Shown here: positions 20,934-34,082 of the stretch, piece after piece | Layout of the letters: each line of letters begins with the position of its first letter | How positions within the stretch are numbered: the first letter of the stretch is position 1 | From: Hydrogenophaga sp. BPS33 | GTDB taxonomy: Bacteria; Pseudomonadota; Gammaproteobacteria; Burkholderiales; Burkholderiaceae_C | DNA length: 64,000 nucleotides | Assembly (NCBI RefSeq): GCF_009859475.1 | Contig: NZ_CP044549.1 | Span: 3,100,001-3,164,000 of the forward strand | Direction of reading: 5' to 3' | Program-made: the position numbers and the translations under genes | The notes under the pieces: generated by a model | Database searches by the model: none | What the model saw: the letters and a program-made list of their open reading frames with translations, nothing else | Told to the model about the DNA's origin: nothing

Positions 20934-22103
<1,170 letters not shown>

Positions 22104-23261
22104 TCAGTGCTTCACGTCCAGCGTGAACTCGGTGAAGGTGGCGAGTTCGCCGCCTTCGTCTTCGGCATGGGCCGCTTCGGCGGCCTTGCTGGTGTTGAAG
22201 TCGTTCTGCAGGCGCCAGAGCAGGTTGTTGGGGGAGTCCGCGTGGGCCAGGCCTTCGTTGCGCGAGACCAGGCCGTCGCGAATGAGGCGCGCCAGGTCCT
22301 GCTCGAAGCTTTGCGAGCCTTCGGCCAGCGATTTCTCCATGGCTTCGCGCACGCCCGAGAAGTCGGCTTTCTGGATCAGGTCGGCGACCAGCGCGGTGTT
22401 GAGCATGACTTCCATGGCCGGCACACGCCCGCCCGTGTGGGTGCGCAGCAGGCGTTGCGAGACGATGGCGCGCAGTGCCGCGGCCAGGTCGCCCAGCAGG
22501 GTGGGGCGGACCTCGACCGGGTAGAAGCTCAGGATGCGGTTGAGCGCCTGGTAGCTGTTGTTGGCGTGCAGCGTGGCCAGGCACAGGTGGCCCGATTGCG
22601 CATAGGCGATGGCGGCCGACATGGTTTCGCGGTCGCGGATCTCGCCGATCAGGATCACGTCGGGGGCCTGGCGCAGCGCGTTCTTCAGCGCGATCTGCAG
22701 CGAGGCGGTGTCCGAGCCGATCTCGCGCTGGTTCACGACCGACTTCTTGTTGCGGTACACGTACTCGACGGGGTCTTCAATGGTGAGCACGTGGCCGGTG
22801 GTGCGTTCGTTGCGGTGGTCGATCATGGCCGCGAGCGTGGTGGTCTTGCCCGCGCCGGTGGCGCCGACCATGAGCACCAGCCCACGCTTCTCCAGAATCA
22901 AATCGGCCAGTATCGGCGCGACGTTGAGCGTGTCGAGCGGTGGGATGTCGGTGGGCACGAAACGGATCACCACCGCGATGTTGCCGCGTTGGCGGAAGGC
23001 GCTGACGCGGAAGTTGCCTACCGATTCCAGCGGCACCGCCATGTTGAGCTCACCCGTTTCCTGCAGCTCTTCCAGGCGGGTGGGCGGCACGATCTCGGCC
23101 AGCAGGTTGCGCGGCGCATCGGCGGGCAGCACCTGGCTGTTGACCGGGATGGTCTGCCCGTTGATCTTGATCATCGCCGGGGCATGTGCCGTCAGGTACA
23201 CGTCCGAAGCCTTCTTCTCGGCCATCAGGCGCAGGATGCGCTCCATCGTTCCGCTGCTCAT
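22104..23261 (-). CDS. pilU: Type IV pilus retraction ATPase PilU
   Basis: 385 aa PilT/PilU ATPase. Walker A GATGAGKTTTLAAMIDHRN near residue 140, Asp box TIEDPVEYVY, Walker B VILIGEIRDRETMSAA and His box SGHLCLATLHANNSYQAL. The N-terminus (MERILRLMAEKKASDVYLTAHA) and the longer acidic C-terminus (EDEGGELATFTEF) are PilU-like rather than PilT-like. PilU works with PilT in powering retraction. It is embedded between dapD and dapE with no other pilus gene in the window. Confidence 0.9.
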   Translation of the reverse strand: MSSGTMERILRLMAEKKASDVYLTAHAPAMIKINGQTIPVNSQVLPADAPRNLLAEIVPPTRLEELQETGELNMAVPLESVGNFRVSAFRQRGNIAVVIRFVPTDIPPLDTLNVAPILADLILEKRGLVLMVGATGAGKTTTLAAMIDHRNERTTGHVLTIEDPVEYVYRNKKSVVNQREIGSDTASLQIALKNALRQAPDVILIGEIRDRETMSAAIAYAQSGHLCLATLHANNSYQALNRILSFYPVEVRPTLLGDLAAALRAIVSQRLLRTHTGGRVPAMEVMLNTALVADLIQKADFSGVREAMEKSLAEGSQSFEQDLARLIRDGLVSRNEGLAHADSPNNLLWRLQNDFNTSKAAEAAHAEDEGGELATFTEFTLDVKH

Positions 23262-23311
23262 ACCGAACTCCCTTCCATGTGCGTTGTGATCGGGGTCGCG
23301 TCAGGTCAGCA

Positions 23312-24145
23312 TCAATCCCGCAGCAGGTCGTTCAGGCTGGTCTTGGAGCGGGTTTGCGCGTCGACCGTCTTCACGATCACGGCGGCGTACGTGCTGTAGT
23401 CCTTGCCCGAAGCCGTCTTCTTGGGCAGGTTGCCGCTGATCACCACGCTGCCGGCCGGCACGCGGCCGTACGAGACTTCACCGGTGTCGCGGTTGAAGAT
23501 GGGGGTGCTCTGGCCGAGGTACACGCCCATGCCCAGCACCGAGTTCTCTTCGACGATCACGCCTTCGACCACTTCGGAGCGCGCGCCGATGAAGCAGTTG
23601 TCTTCGATGATGGTCGGGTTGGCCTGCAGGGGTTCGAGCACGCCGCCCAGGCCCACGCCGCCGGAGAGGTGCACGTTGGCGCCGACCTGCGCGCACGAGC
23701 CCACGGTGGCCCAGGTATCGACCATGGAGCCTTCGCCCACGTAGGCGCCGATGTTCACGTAGCTGGGCATGAGGATCGCGCCCTTGGCGATGAAGCTGCC
23801 GCGGCGCGCCACAGCCGGTGGCACCACGCGCACGCCGGTGGCCTTGAGTTCGGCTTCGCTCAGGTGCGAGAACTTGGTCTGCACCTTGTCGAAGAAGCCG
23901 AGATCGCCGGCGCGCATCATTTCGTTGTCCTTGAGGCGGAAGGACAGCAGCACGGCTTTTTTGATCCACTGGTGCACGGTCCACTGGCCCACGCCTTCGC
24001 GCGTGGCCACGCGCAGATGGCCGTTGTTGAGTTCGGCGATCACGTGCTCCACGGCATCCGTCACCTCTTTGGGTGCCGAGGCGGGCGAGAGTTCGGCGCG
24101 GTTGTCCCAGGCGGTGTCGATCAGGGTTTGCAGTTGTTGGCTCAT
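23312..24145 (-). CDS. dapD: Tetrahydrodipicolinate N-succinyltransferase
   Basis: 277 aa from ATG 24145 ([20 protein letters not shown]); E. coli DapD is 274 aa. It transfers succinyl from succinyl-CoA to tetrahydrodipicolinate. The C-terminal half is a left-handed beta-helix built from hexapeptide repeats ([20 protein letters not shown], then [19 protein letters not shown]). It lies between dapC and pilU, so the acyl branch of DAP synthesis (DapD-DapC-DapE) is all encoded here. Confidence 0.97.
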   Translation of the reverse strand: MSQQLQTLIDTAWDNRAELSPASAPKEVTDAVEHVIAELNNGHLRVATREGVGQWTVHQWIKKAVLLSFRLKDNEMMRAGDLGFFDKVQTKFSHLSEAELKATGVRVVPPAVARRGSFIAKGAILMPSYVNIGAYVGEGSMVDTWATVGSCAQVGANVHLSGGVGLGGVLEPLQANPTIIEDNCFIGARSEVVEGVIVEENSVLGMGVYLGQSTPIFNRDTGEVSYGRVPAGSVVISGNLPKKTASGKDYSTYAAVIVKTVDAQTRSKTSLNDLLRD

Positions 24146-24206
24146 GTGATGTGATGCTCGAGGCTGAGGTAGGAAAGAGAAGCGGGAAAAAGATGGCAGC
24201 GGGGCG

Positions 24207-25430
24207 TCAGGCGTGGCGCTGCACAAAGGAGTGGATGCGTTGGGCGGCTTCGAGGCATTCGGCGGTCTCGGCCACCAGGGCCATGCGGATGCGCCCGGCG
24301 CCGGGGTTCACGCCAGCGACTTCGCGGGCCAGGTAGCTGCCGGGCAGAACCGTGACATTGTATTGAGCCAGCAGTTCGCGCGCGAACGCCTCGTCGGCGC
24401 TCAGCCCGGGCACGGCCTGGGCGAACGAGGCCGGCACGCCGGCCCAGAGGTAGAAGGCGGCATCGGGCAGGGCGACGTCGAGCACCTCGGCCAGCACCGG
24501 CGTGGCCTGGGCGAACTTCTCACGGTATTGGCGGCGGTTGTCGACCACGTGCGCTTCGTCGCCCCAGGCGGCGATGCTGGCGGCCTGCACTACCGTGCTC
24601 ATGGCGCCCCCGTGGTAGGTGCGGTAGAGCTGGAAGGGCTGGATCAGCGACGCGTCGCCGGCCACGAAGCCGCTGCGCAGGCCGGGCACGTTGCTGCGCT
24701 TGGACAGGCTGGTGAACATCACCAGGCGGCGGAAATCGTGCCGGCCGAGTTTCGTGGCGGCCTCCAGCCCACCCAGCGGCGGCTCGTCGCGGAAGTAGAT
24801 CTCGCTGTAGCACTCGTCGGAGGCGATCACGAAGCCGTGGCGGTCGCTGAGTTCGAACAGGGTCTTCCACTCGTCCAGCGGCATGACCGCGCCGGCCGGG
24901 TTGCCGGGCGAACACACGTAGAGCAGTTGGGTGCGGGCCCAGACCTCGCCGGGCACGCTGGCCCAGTCGGGCGCGAAGTTGCGCGCCGGGTCGCTGGCCA
25001 CGTAATGCGGCACCGCGCCACCGAGCAGCGCCGCGCCTTCGTAGATTTGATAGAACGGGTTGGGCATGACCACCGTGGCGCCTTCGCGCGTGGGGTCGAT
25101 GACGGTCTGGGCAAAGGCGAACAGCGCCTCGCGCGTGCCGTTGACCGGCAGGACCTGCGTGGCCGCGTCCAGCGCCACGCCGTAGCGTCGCTGCATCCAG
25201 CCCGCGCAGGCTTCGCGAAAGGCCGGGGTGCCGGCGGTGGGCGGGTAGTTGCTCAGGCCGGTTTCCAGCGCGTCCGTGAAGGTTTGCTTGAGGAAGGCCG
25301 GGGCTTCGTGCTTGGGCTCGCCAATGCCCAGGCTGATGGGGCGAAGCGCGGGGTTGGGGGTGACGTCGGCGAACAACTGGCGCAGCCGCTCGAAGGGGTA
25401 GGGCTGCAGGCGCGAGAGCAATGGGTTCAT
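24207..25430 (-). CDS. dapC: Succinyldiaminopimelate transaminase
   Basis: 407 aa class I/II PLP aminotransferase. The PLP-binding Lys is in [18 protein letters not shown] near residue 240, and [13 protein letters not shown] plus [11 protein letters not shown] are substrate and cofactor loops. The start [19 protein letters not shown] is typical of DapC, and neighbours dapD and dapE fix the pathway step: N-succinyl-2-amino-6-oxopimelate to N-succinyl-LL-DAP. It is divergent from smc with a 115-bp gap. Confidence 0.93.
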   Translation of the reverse strand: MNPLLSRLQPYPFERLRQLFADVTPNPALRPISLGIGEPKHEAPAFLKQTFTDALETGLSNYPPTAGTPAFREACAGWMQRRYGVALDAATQVLPVNGTREALFAFAQTVIDPTREGATVVMPNPFYQIYEGAALLGGAVPHYVASDPARNFAPDWASVPGEVWARTQLLYVCSPGNPAGAVMPLDEWKTLFELSDRHGFVIASDECYSEIYFRDEPPLGGLEAATKLGRHDFRRLVMFTSLSKRSNVPGLRSGFVAGDASLIQPFQLYRTYHGGAMSTVVQAASIAAWGDEAHVVDNRRQYREKFAQATPVLAEVLDVALPDAAFYLWAGVPASFAQAVPGLSADEAFARELLAQYNVTVLPGSYLAREVAGVNPGAGRIRMALVAETAECLEAAQRIHSFVQRHA

Positions 25431-25545
25431 GGCCGCCGATTATCGTGCAGGCGCACGGTATCATCGTCGCCACCCTCACCGCGCGCGCCGCGGTGAAATT
25501 GCCTTTGAATTCAACCACTTGGCCTTGCCAAGGGAGCTCTCAAGC

Positions 25546-28500
25546 GTGCGCCTCAACTCGATCAAGCTCTCCGGCTTCAAGTCTTTCGCCGAACCGACCA
25601 ACTTCATGCTGCCCGGCCAACTCGTCGGCGTGGTGGGTCCCAACGGGTGCGGCAAGTCCAACATCATGGACGCGGTGCGCTGGGTGCTGGGCGAGTCCAA
25701 GGCCTCGGAGCTGCGCGGCGAATCCATGCAGGACGTGATCTTCAACGGCACGACCTCGCGCAAGCCCGCCAGCCGTTCCAGCGTCGAACTGGTGTTCGAC
25801 AACAGCGACCACCGTGCGGGCGGCCAATGGGGCCAGTTCGCCGAAATCGCCGTCAAGCGCGTGCTCACGCGCGATGGCACGAGCAGCTACTACATCAACA
25901 ACCAGCCGGTGCGCCGCCGCGACGTGCAGGACGTGTTCCTCGGCACGGGCCTCGGCCCGCGCGCCTACGCCATCATCGGCCAGGGCACCATCAGCCGCAT
26001 CATCGAGAGCAAGCCGGAAGAGCTGCGCCTGTTTCTCGAGGAAGCCGCGGGCGTCTCCAAATACAAGGAGCGCCGCCGCGAAACCGCCAACCGCCTGTCA
26101 GACACGCGCGAGAACCTCACGCGGGTGGAAGACATCCTGCGCGAACTCAACGCCAACCTGGAGAAGCTGGAGAAGCAGGCCGAGGTGGCCGCGCGCTACA
26201 ACGAGCTGCAGTCCGGTGCCACGCTCAAGCAGCACCAGTTGTGGTTTCTCAAGCGCAGCGAGGCCGAGGCCGACCAGGTCAAGGTGAAGAACGATGCCGC
26301 GCAGGCGGTCAACAACCTGGAGTCGCGCACCGCCGACCTGCGCCGCGTCGAGTCCGAACTGGAAACCATCCGCCAGGCGCACTACGCCGCGGGCGACCAG
26401 GTGAACCAGGCGCAGGGCAAGCTGTACGAGGCCAGCGCGGAGGTCGGCAAGCTCGAAGCCGAGATCCGCTTCGTGGTCGAAGGCCGCCAGCGCGTCGAAC
26501 AGCGCCTGGTGCAGCTCAAAGAGCAGATCGCCTCCTGGGCCACGCGCAGCGAGGACGCGACGGTCGAGCTGGAGCAACTGGCCGAGTCCATGGTGCAGGC
26601 CGAGGAACAGTCGGTCGTGCTGGCCGCGCAGGGCGAGGAGCAGGCGGGCGCGTTGCCCACGCTCGAAGACCACCTGCGCCAGGCGCAGATCCGTGCCAAC
26701 GAGCAGCGCGGCAGCGTCACGCAGGTGCAGCAGCAGATCCAGGTGCTGGCCGCCGAGCAGCGCAACGTGGAAGAGCAAAGCCGCGCGCTCAACCAGCGCC
26801 GCGAACGCCTGGACACCGACCGCAAGGCGCTGGCCGCGCCCGACGAGGCACGCCTGCTCGAAGCGCAGGCGCAACTGGCCGCGGCCCAGGAGAGCGCCGA
26901 ACTCAACGACGCCGTGCTGCACGAATTGCAGGACAGCGTGCCGCAACTCGACGAGCAGCGCCGCGCCGCGCAGCAGGCCGTGAACCAGGAATCGGCCAGG
27001 CAGGCCGATCTGTCCGCGCGCATGGAAGCGCTCAAGGCGCTGCAGGACAAGGTCAAGACCGACGGCAAGCTCAGGCCCTGGCTGGCCAAGCACGGGCTGG
27101 ACAGCCTGCAGGGTCTGTGGAGCCGCATCCATATCGAACCCGGTTGGGAAAACGCGCTCGAAGCGGCGTTGCGCGAACGCATGGGCGCGCTGGAGGTCTC
27201 GCGCCTGGACATGGTGCGCGCCTTCGGCAACGACGCGCCGCCGGCCAAGCTCGCGTTCTACAGTCCGCCTGCGGGCGCAACGGCGGCGACCAGCGCCACC
27301 AGCCTCAAGCCCCTGGTGCAATGGCTGCGCCTGAACGACGCAGCGCAGCAGGCCCTTTTGAACGAGTGGCTGCACGGCTGCCTCACGGCTGCCAGCCTGG
27401 AAGAAGCGCTGGCCCAGCGTGCGCAGTTGCAACCCGGCGAAGTGATCTTCGTCGCCAGCGGCCATGCCGTCACCGCGCACAGCGTGAGCTTCTACGCGCC
27501 CGACAGCGAGCAGGCCGGCCTGCTGGCGCGCGCGCAGGAAATCGAGAATATCGACAAGCAGCTCAAGGGGCAGGTGCTGATCGCCGAGCAGGCGCGCACG
27601 GCCTTGGTGCGTGCCGAGGCCGCCTACAGCGACGCCTCGCAGCGCCTGGTGAGCGCAAGGCGCGAAGCGGCCGAGTCGCGCAGCCGCGCGCACGCATTGC
27701 AGGTGGAGGCCTTGCGCCTGACCCAGCTGGCCGAGCAGACGCGCGCGCGCAGCGAGCAGATCGGCGCCGATCTGTCCGAGGTCGATGCGCAGCTCGAAGA
27801 ACTGCAGGAGCGCCGCGTGACGGCCGAAGCGCGCTTCGAAGAACTGGACATGCAGCTGGCCGACAGCCAGGAGCGCCACGCCCAGCTGGACGACAAGGTC
27901 ATCGAGGCCGAGCGGGCCCTGAACCAGGCGCGCGAGCAGCAGCGTTCGCTGGAGCGCACCGCGCAGGAAGCGGTGTTCGCCCTGCGCAGCCTGCAGGCGC
28001 GCCAGAGCGAATTGCAGCGCTCCATGGAAACCGCCGCCACGCAGGAGAAGTCGCTCGCCGAAGAAGAACAGCGCGCCAGCGAGGAGCTGGGACGCCTGAA
28101 CGATGCGGCGGCCCAGGCCGGGCTGCAGAGCGCGCTGGACGTGAAGCTGGAGCGCGAGCAGGCGCTGGGCGCGCTGCGCAGCCAATACGACGACCTCACC
28201 ACCAAGCTGCGCGCCAGCGACGAGCGCCGCCTGCAGCTCGAACGCGAGCTGGAGCCGCTGCGCAACCGCATCACCGACTTCCAGCTGAAGGAACAGGCCG
28301 CGCGCCTGGGCGTGGAGCAGTACAGCCAGTTGCTCGACGAGGCGCAGGCCGATCTGGCGGCGGTGGCACAGAGCATCACCGAAGGCAACGTGCGGCTCAA
28401 TGGTCTGCAAGGCGAGATCGACCGCTACCACCGCGAGATCCAGTCGCTCGGCGCGGTCAACCTCGCCGCGCTCGACGAACTCACGGCCGCGCGCGAGCGC

Positions 28501-29064
28501 AAGACCTTCCTCGACGCGCAGACGGCCGACCTGGTGGAAGCCATGAACACGCTGGAAGACGCGATCAAGAAGATCGACAACGAAACGCGCGAACTCCTGG
28601 GCAGCACCTTCGAGACTGTCAACGGCCACTTCGGCCGCATGTTCCCCGAGCTGTTTGGCGGCGGCAATGCCAAGCTGATGATGACCGGCGAGGAAATCCT
28701 GGACGCGGGCGTGCAGGTGATGGCGCAGCCCCCGGGCAAGAAGAACCAGACCATCCACCTGCTCTCGGGCGGGGAAAAGGCGCTCACCGCCATCGCGCTG
28801 GTGTTCGCCATCTTCCAGCTCAACCCGGCGCCGTTCTGTCTGCTCGACGAGGTGGACGCGCCGCTGGACGACGCCAACACCGAGCGCTACGCCAAACTGG
28901 TCACGGCCATGTCCAAGGACACCCAGTTCCTCTTCATCAGCCACAACAAGATCGCCATGGAAATGGCCAAACAACTGATCGGCGTGACCATGCAGGAGCA
29001 GGGCGTCTCGCGGATCGTGGCGGTGGACATGGAGTCCGCCGCCGGCATGCTCGAAACCTCCTGA
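25546..29064 (+). CDS. smc: Chromosome segregation protein SMC
   Basis: 1172 aa from a GTG at 25546 (MRLNSIKLSGFKSFAEPTNF), with GGGAG upstream; the frame is open further 5' but not conserved there. Walker A GPNGCGKSNIMDAVRWVLGE at the N-terminus. Two long coiled coils (Gln/Glu/Arg/Ala-rich) flank a hinge at residues about 520-650. The C-terminal head has LSGGEKALTAIALVFAIF and FCLLDEVDAPLDDAN. SMC dimers load on DNA and extrude loops to organise and separate chromosomes. No scpA or scpB is in the window. The smc-zipA-ligA order is common in betaproteobacteria. Confidence 0.97.
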   Translation: MRLNSIKLSGFKSFAEPTNFMLPGQLVGVVGPNGCGKSNIMDAVRWVLGESKASELRGESMQDVIFNGTTSRKPASRSSVELVFDNSDHRAGGQWGQFAEIAVKRVLTRDGTSSYYINNQPVRRRDVQDVFLGTGLGPRAYAIIGQGTISRIIESKPEELRLFLEEAAGVSKYKERRRETANRLSDTRENLTRVEDILRELNANLEKLEKQAEVAARYNELQSGATLKQHQLWFLKRSEAEADQVKVKNDAAQAVNNLESRTADLRRVESELETIRQAHYAAGDQVNQAQGKLYEASAEVGKLEAEIRFVVEGRQRVEQRLVQLKEQIASWATRSEDATVELEQLAESMVQAEEQSVVLAAQGEEQAGALPTLEDHLRQAQIRANEQRGSVTQVQQQIQVLAAEQRNVEEQSRALNQRRERLDTDRKALAAPDEARLLEAQAQLAAAQESAELNDAVLHELQDSVPQLDEQRRAAQQAVNQESARQADLSARMEALKALQDKVKTDGKLRPWLAKHGLDSLQGLWSRIHIEPGWENALEAALRERMGALEVSRLDMVRAFGNDAPPAKLAFYSPPAGATAATSATSLKPLVQWLRLNDAAQQALLNEWLHGCLTAASLEEALAQRAQLQPGEVIFVASGHAVTAHSVSFYAPDSEQAGLLARAQEIENIDKQLKGQVLIAEQARTALVRAEAAYSDASQRLVSARREAAESRSRAHALQVEALRLTQLAEQTRARSEQIGADLSEVDAQLEELQERRVTAEARFEELDMQLADSQERHAQLDDKVIEAERALNQAREQQRSLERTAQEAVFALRSLQARQSELQRSMETAATQEKSLAEEEQRASEELGRLNDAAAQAGLQSALDVKLEREQALGALRSQYDDLTTKLRASDERRLQLERELEPLRNRITDFQLKEQAARLGVEQYSQLLDEAQADLAAVAQSITEGNVRLNGLQGEIDRYHREIQSLGAVNLAALDELTAARERKTFLDAQTADLVEAMNTLEDAIKKIDNETRELLGSTFETVNGHFGRMFPELFGGGNAKLMMTGEEILDAGVQVMAQPPGKKNQTIHLLSGGEKALTAIALVFAIFQLNPAPFCLLDEVDAPLDDANTERYAKLVTAMSKDTQFLFISHNKIAMEMAKQLIGVTMQEQGVSRIVAVDMESAAGMLETS

Positions 29065-29086
29065 TCGAAACCCTTCAGCACGCACC

Positions 29087-30229
29087 ATGAGCACACTGCA
29101 AATCGGTCTGGCCATCATCGGAGGGCTCGTGTTGGCGGGCGTCGTCGCCTACAACGCCTGGGTCACCAGCAAGAGCGCGCCGCGCACGGTGCGCGAACGC
29201 GCGGGCGGCGGCGCATCGCCGGACGAACGCGCCGGCGACGAAACCTTGCCCTACACCCCGGCCGACCTGACCGAGCACGAGATGCAACGCGTCGATCCGG
29301 TGTTTGGCGATACACCGGGCGCACCGGAACCGGCCGATCCCGCCGAGGTGGCTGCGGCAACGGCTTCTGTCAGCATCAACCCCTTGATGGGCCAGCCACC
29401 GGAGAAGCGGCCGGGCCTGGACGCGCTGATCGACGTGATCGCCCCCCTGGTGCTGGAGCACGAGGTCTCGGGCGATGCCGTGTTGGCGGCTTTGCCGGGC
29501 ACGCGGCGCGTGGGCAGCAAGCCGTTCGCGGTGGAAGGACAGAGCGAGGCCACCGGCGAATGGGAAGGCCCGCGCGCCGGGCAGCGCTACCGCGCGCTGC
29601 AGGCCGGCGTGCAACTGGCCAACCGCTCGGGCGCGCTCAACGACATCGAGTTCTCGGAGTTCGTGGTGAAGGCCCAGGCGTTTGCCGACGCGGTCGGTGC
29701 GGCGCCCGATTTCCCCGACATGCGCGCCGAAGTGGCCCGCGCGCGCGAACTCGACGCTTTCGCCAGTGGGCACGATGCGCAACTCGGCTTCACGCTGCGC
29801 GCGCGCCGCACGGCCTGGAGCCCGGGCTACGTGGCGCAACACGCCGCCCGGCTGGGCTTCGTGGCCGGGGCCTTGCCCGGGCGCATGGTGCTGGCCAGCG
29901 GCCAGAACGGGCAGGCCCCCATCCTGAGCCTCGTGTTCGATTCCCAGGCCGCGATGGCCGAAGACCCCGAGCAGAGTGCCTTGCGCGAAATCGCGCTGTC
30001 GCTGGAAGTCACGCACGTGCCGCGCGGCGAGCAGCCTTTTGCGCGCATGCGCCAGGTGGCAACCGCGTTGGCCGACGCCATGGAAGGCGTGATCACCGAC
30101 GACGGTGGCCAGCCGCTGTCGGCCGACACCATGGACCGCATCGGCGCCGACCTGGAAAGCCTCTACGACGCGCTGGACAGCCGGGACCTCGCGGCCGGCT
30201 CGGCCCAGGCGCGGCGCCTCTTCTCTTGA
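29087..30229 (+). CDS. zipA: Cell division protein ZipA-like, FtsZ-binding
   Basis: 380 aa. An N-terminal membrane anchor (LQIGLAIIGGLVLAGVVAYNAWV, residues about 4-26, N-out) is followed by a variable linker, then a C-terminal domain (residues about 225-375: DAQLGFTLRARRTAWSPGYV, MVLASGQNGQAPILSLVF) with the ZipA FtsZ-binding layout. Sequence identity to E. coli ZipA is expected to be low; the position between smc and ligA supports the call. ZipA tethers FtsZ to the inner membrane. Confidence 0.82.
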   Translation: MSTLQIGLAIIGGLVLAGVVAYNAWVTSKSAPRTVRERAGGGASPDERAGDETLPYTPADLTEHEMQRVDPVFGDTPGAPEPADPAEVAAATASVSINPLMGQPPEKRPGLDALIDVIAPLVLEHEVSGDAVLAALPGTRRVGSKPFAVEGQSEATGEWEGPRAGQRYRALQAGVQLANRSGALNDIEFSEFVVKAQAFADAVGAAPDFPDMRAEVARARELDAFASGHDAQLGFTLRARRTAWSPGYVAQHAARLGFVAGALPGRMVLASGQNGQAPILSLVFDSQAAMAEDPEQSALREIALSLEVTHVPRGEQPFARMRQVATALADAMEGVITDDGGQPLSADTMDRIGADLESLYDALDSRDLAAGSAQARRLFS

Positions 30230-32344
<2,115 letters not shown>

Positions 32345-32362
32345 GCGCGCTACACCGCCGCC

Positions 32363-34054
32363 TTATTCGCCCAACCGATAACTCAGCGTGAGGCTGGCGC
32401 GCCAGTCGCGCTCCGTGTTTTCCACGGGCCGGTCGCCGGTGGCCCTGGACACCGCCAGGTCCAGGCTGTATTGCTTGTGGTTGGTCAGGCGCACGCCCAG
32501 GCTGACCGAACGCAAACGTTCGGGGTTGGGCGTGCCCAAGCGGGCGTAGACGCGCGCCGCTTCCAGCAACACATAGGGCTGCCACTGCCGCAGCCACACG
32601 CTGTCGACCACAAAGCTGCGGTTGAGTTCGAGCCCGAGACCCCAACCCGAGTCGCCCACCGCTTCGCCCGCGCCGTAGCCGCGCGCGAAGCGGTTGCCGC
32701 CGAAAGAAAGCTTTTCGCCGCTGGGCAGGTTGTGCGGGCTGTACTGCACCGCAAACGAGGCGGCGGTGCCGAAGCGGTTCGCGAAGCGGTGTTGGTGGCC
32801 GCCTTCGATCAACAGTTTCGAGAAGTCCAGTTCCACCGAGCTCGGCCCCGCCAGACCCGTTACGTTGCTGGTGATGCGGGCGCGCGCGCCCATGCTGTCG
32901 ATGCCCTGGGTCAGCCGCAGGTTGAGCTGCACGCTGTCGTTGGGCATCTGGCGCGAATACGCCACCTGGGCGAACACGGCGCGCACCTGGGTGTCGTCGA
33001 CGAGTTGCGCGCCATTGGCCGGGTTGGTGATCGCATCGCGCGTGTTCGTGCCGTAGAGGCCGGTGCTCACCACCCAACTGGCCTCGCGGGTGAGCTTGAG
33101 CGGCAGCGTGGCGGCAAGCTCGGCGCGTTCCACCTCGGTTTCGCGCTGCAGCGGATTGCTCACGCCCAACTGCTCGTCGGGGTCGCCTCGATAGTGCGAC
33201 AGCGACCCCTTCAGCGACCATCCTTCGTCTCCCACGAACTGCTCGTAGTGCGCTGCGCTGTAGTGGTCGTTCCTGGCCGAGGACAGGAGCGTCGAAGCGC
33301 CAAGCTGACTGCCGGACACCAAGGGATTGTTCAACACGCCGCTGACCACCGCGCGGGGATGGGGCTTGCGCGTCTCCAGACCTGCCACCACGTCATAGGG
33401 TTTGTGTCGCGCGGTGATCACCAAGGCGCTGGCACCGTCCGTGCTGGTGGGCAACTGCATCTGGGCCTGTATGCCTACGCCGGGCAGGCGCCCAAGCAGA
33501 TTGGTGAAATGCTCGAAGGTGCTCGAGCGCAGAGGCTTCTCGTGCAGGATGTGGTTGGCGATCTCGCGCAGTTTGGACTCGGCCTTGCCCGCATCGCCTT
33601 CGATGCGGACCGTTTGCACATGCCCTTCCACCGCCACGATGCGCACCACGCCGTTGGCGAAATCCTGCATCGGCACGTAAAAGAACGACAAGGCGTAGCC
33701 GCGCCGCTGGTACAGCGCGGTGGCCTGTTGGCTGCGCTCGACGAGCGTGCCGACCGACGTGGGCGTGCCCGCCAGCGGCGCGAACAGCGCTGCCACGTCG
33801 TCAAAAGGGATGGACCGCACGCCCTCGATGGCGAACTTCGTGGGCGTGACCTGGGTGTTGAGCACGGCAGCGGCCGGCGGTTCAGGCCGCTGGACGTCGA
33901 CTTGCACGGGCGTCTCGGGCTGCATCGGCAACTCGGGACGGGGGAGGGTGTCCAGTGGACTGCCGACGGGGGCGGCGCTTTGCGCGCCCACCCCCGTGGT
34001 CACCCACCAGGACGCCCCAGCGAGCAGAAGCTGCCGGGTAACGCGTCGGGGCAT
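32363..34054 (-). CDS. TpsB-type two-partner secretion outer-membrane transporter (ShlB/FhaC/HecB family)
   Basis: 563 aa from ATG 34054 (MPRRVTRQLLLAGASWW), GGAG 12 bp upstream. Signal peptide to about VGAQ. Residues about 65-210 form two POTRA domains (TKFAIEGVRSIPFDDVAALF with YQRRGYALSFFYVP, then VQTVRIEGDAGKAESKLREI). Residues about 225-563 alternate as strands of a 16-strand barrel. FSFARGY-like FGGNRFARGYGAG near residue 455 is the conserved loop-6 RGY motif. TpsB proteins export large TpsA proteins across the outer membrane. Here the only candidate cargo is the lipoprotein gene 28 bp upstream in the same operon. Confidence 0.85.
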   Translation of the reverse strand: MPRRVTRQLLLAGASWWVTTGVGAQSAAPVGSPLDTLPRPELPMQPETPVQVDVQRPEPPAAAVLNTQVTPTKFAIEGVRSIPFDDVAALFAPLAGTPTSVGTLVERSQQATALYQRRGYALSFFYVPMQDFANGVVRIVAVEGHVQTVRIEGDAGKAESKLREIANHILHEKPLRSSTFEHFTNLLGRLPGVGIQAQMQLPTSTDGASALVITARHKPYDVVAGLETRKPHPRAVVSGVLNNPLVSGSQLGASTLLSSARNDHYSAAHYEQFVGDEGWSLKGSLSHYRGDPDEQLGVSNPLQRETEVERAELAATLPLKLTREASWVVSTGLYGTNTRDAITNPANGAQLVDDTQVRAVFAQVAYSRQMPNDSVQLNLRLTQGIDSMGARARITSNVTGLAGPSSVELDFSKLLIEGGHQHRFANRFGTAASFAVQYSPHNLPSGEKLSFGGNRFARGYGAGEAVGDSGWGLGLELNRSFVVDSVWLRQWQPYVLLEAARVYARLGTPNPERLRSVSLGVRLTNHKQYSLDLAVSRATGDRPVENTERDWRASLTLSYRLGE

Positions 34055-34082
34055 GGACTGCTCTTTCTCCTGGAACCGAGGT

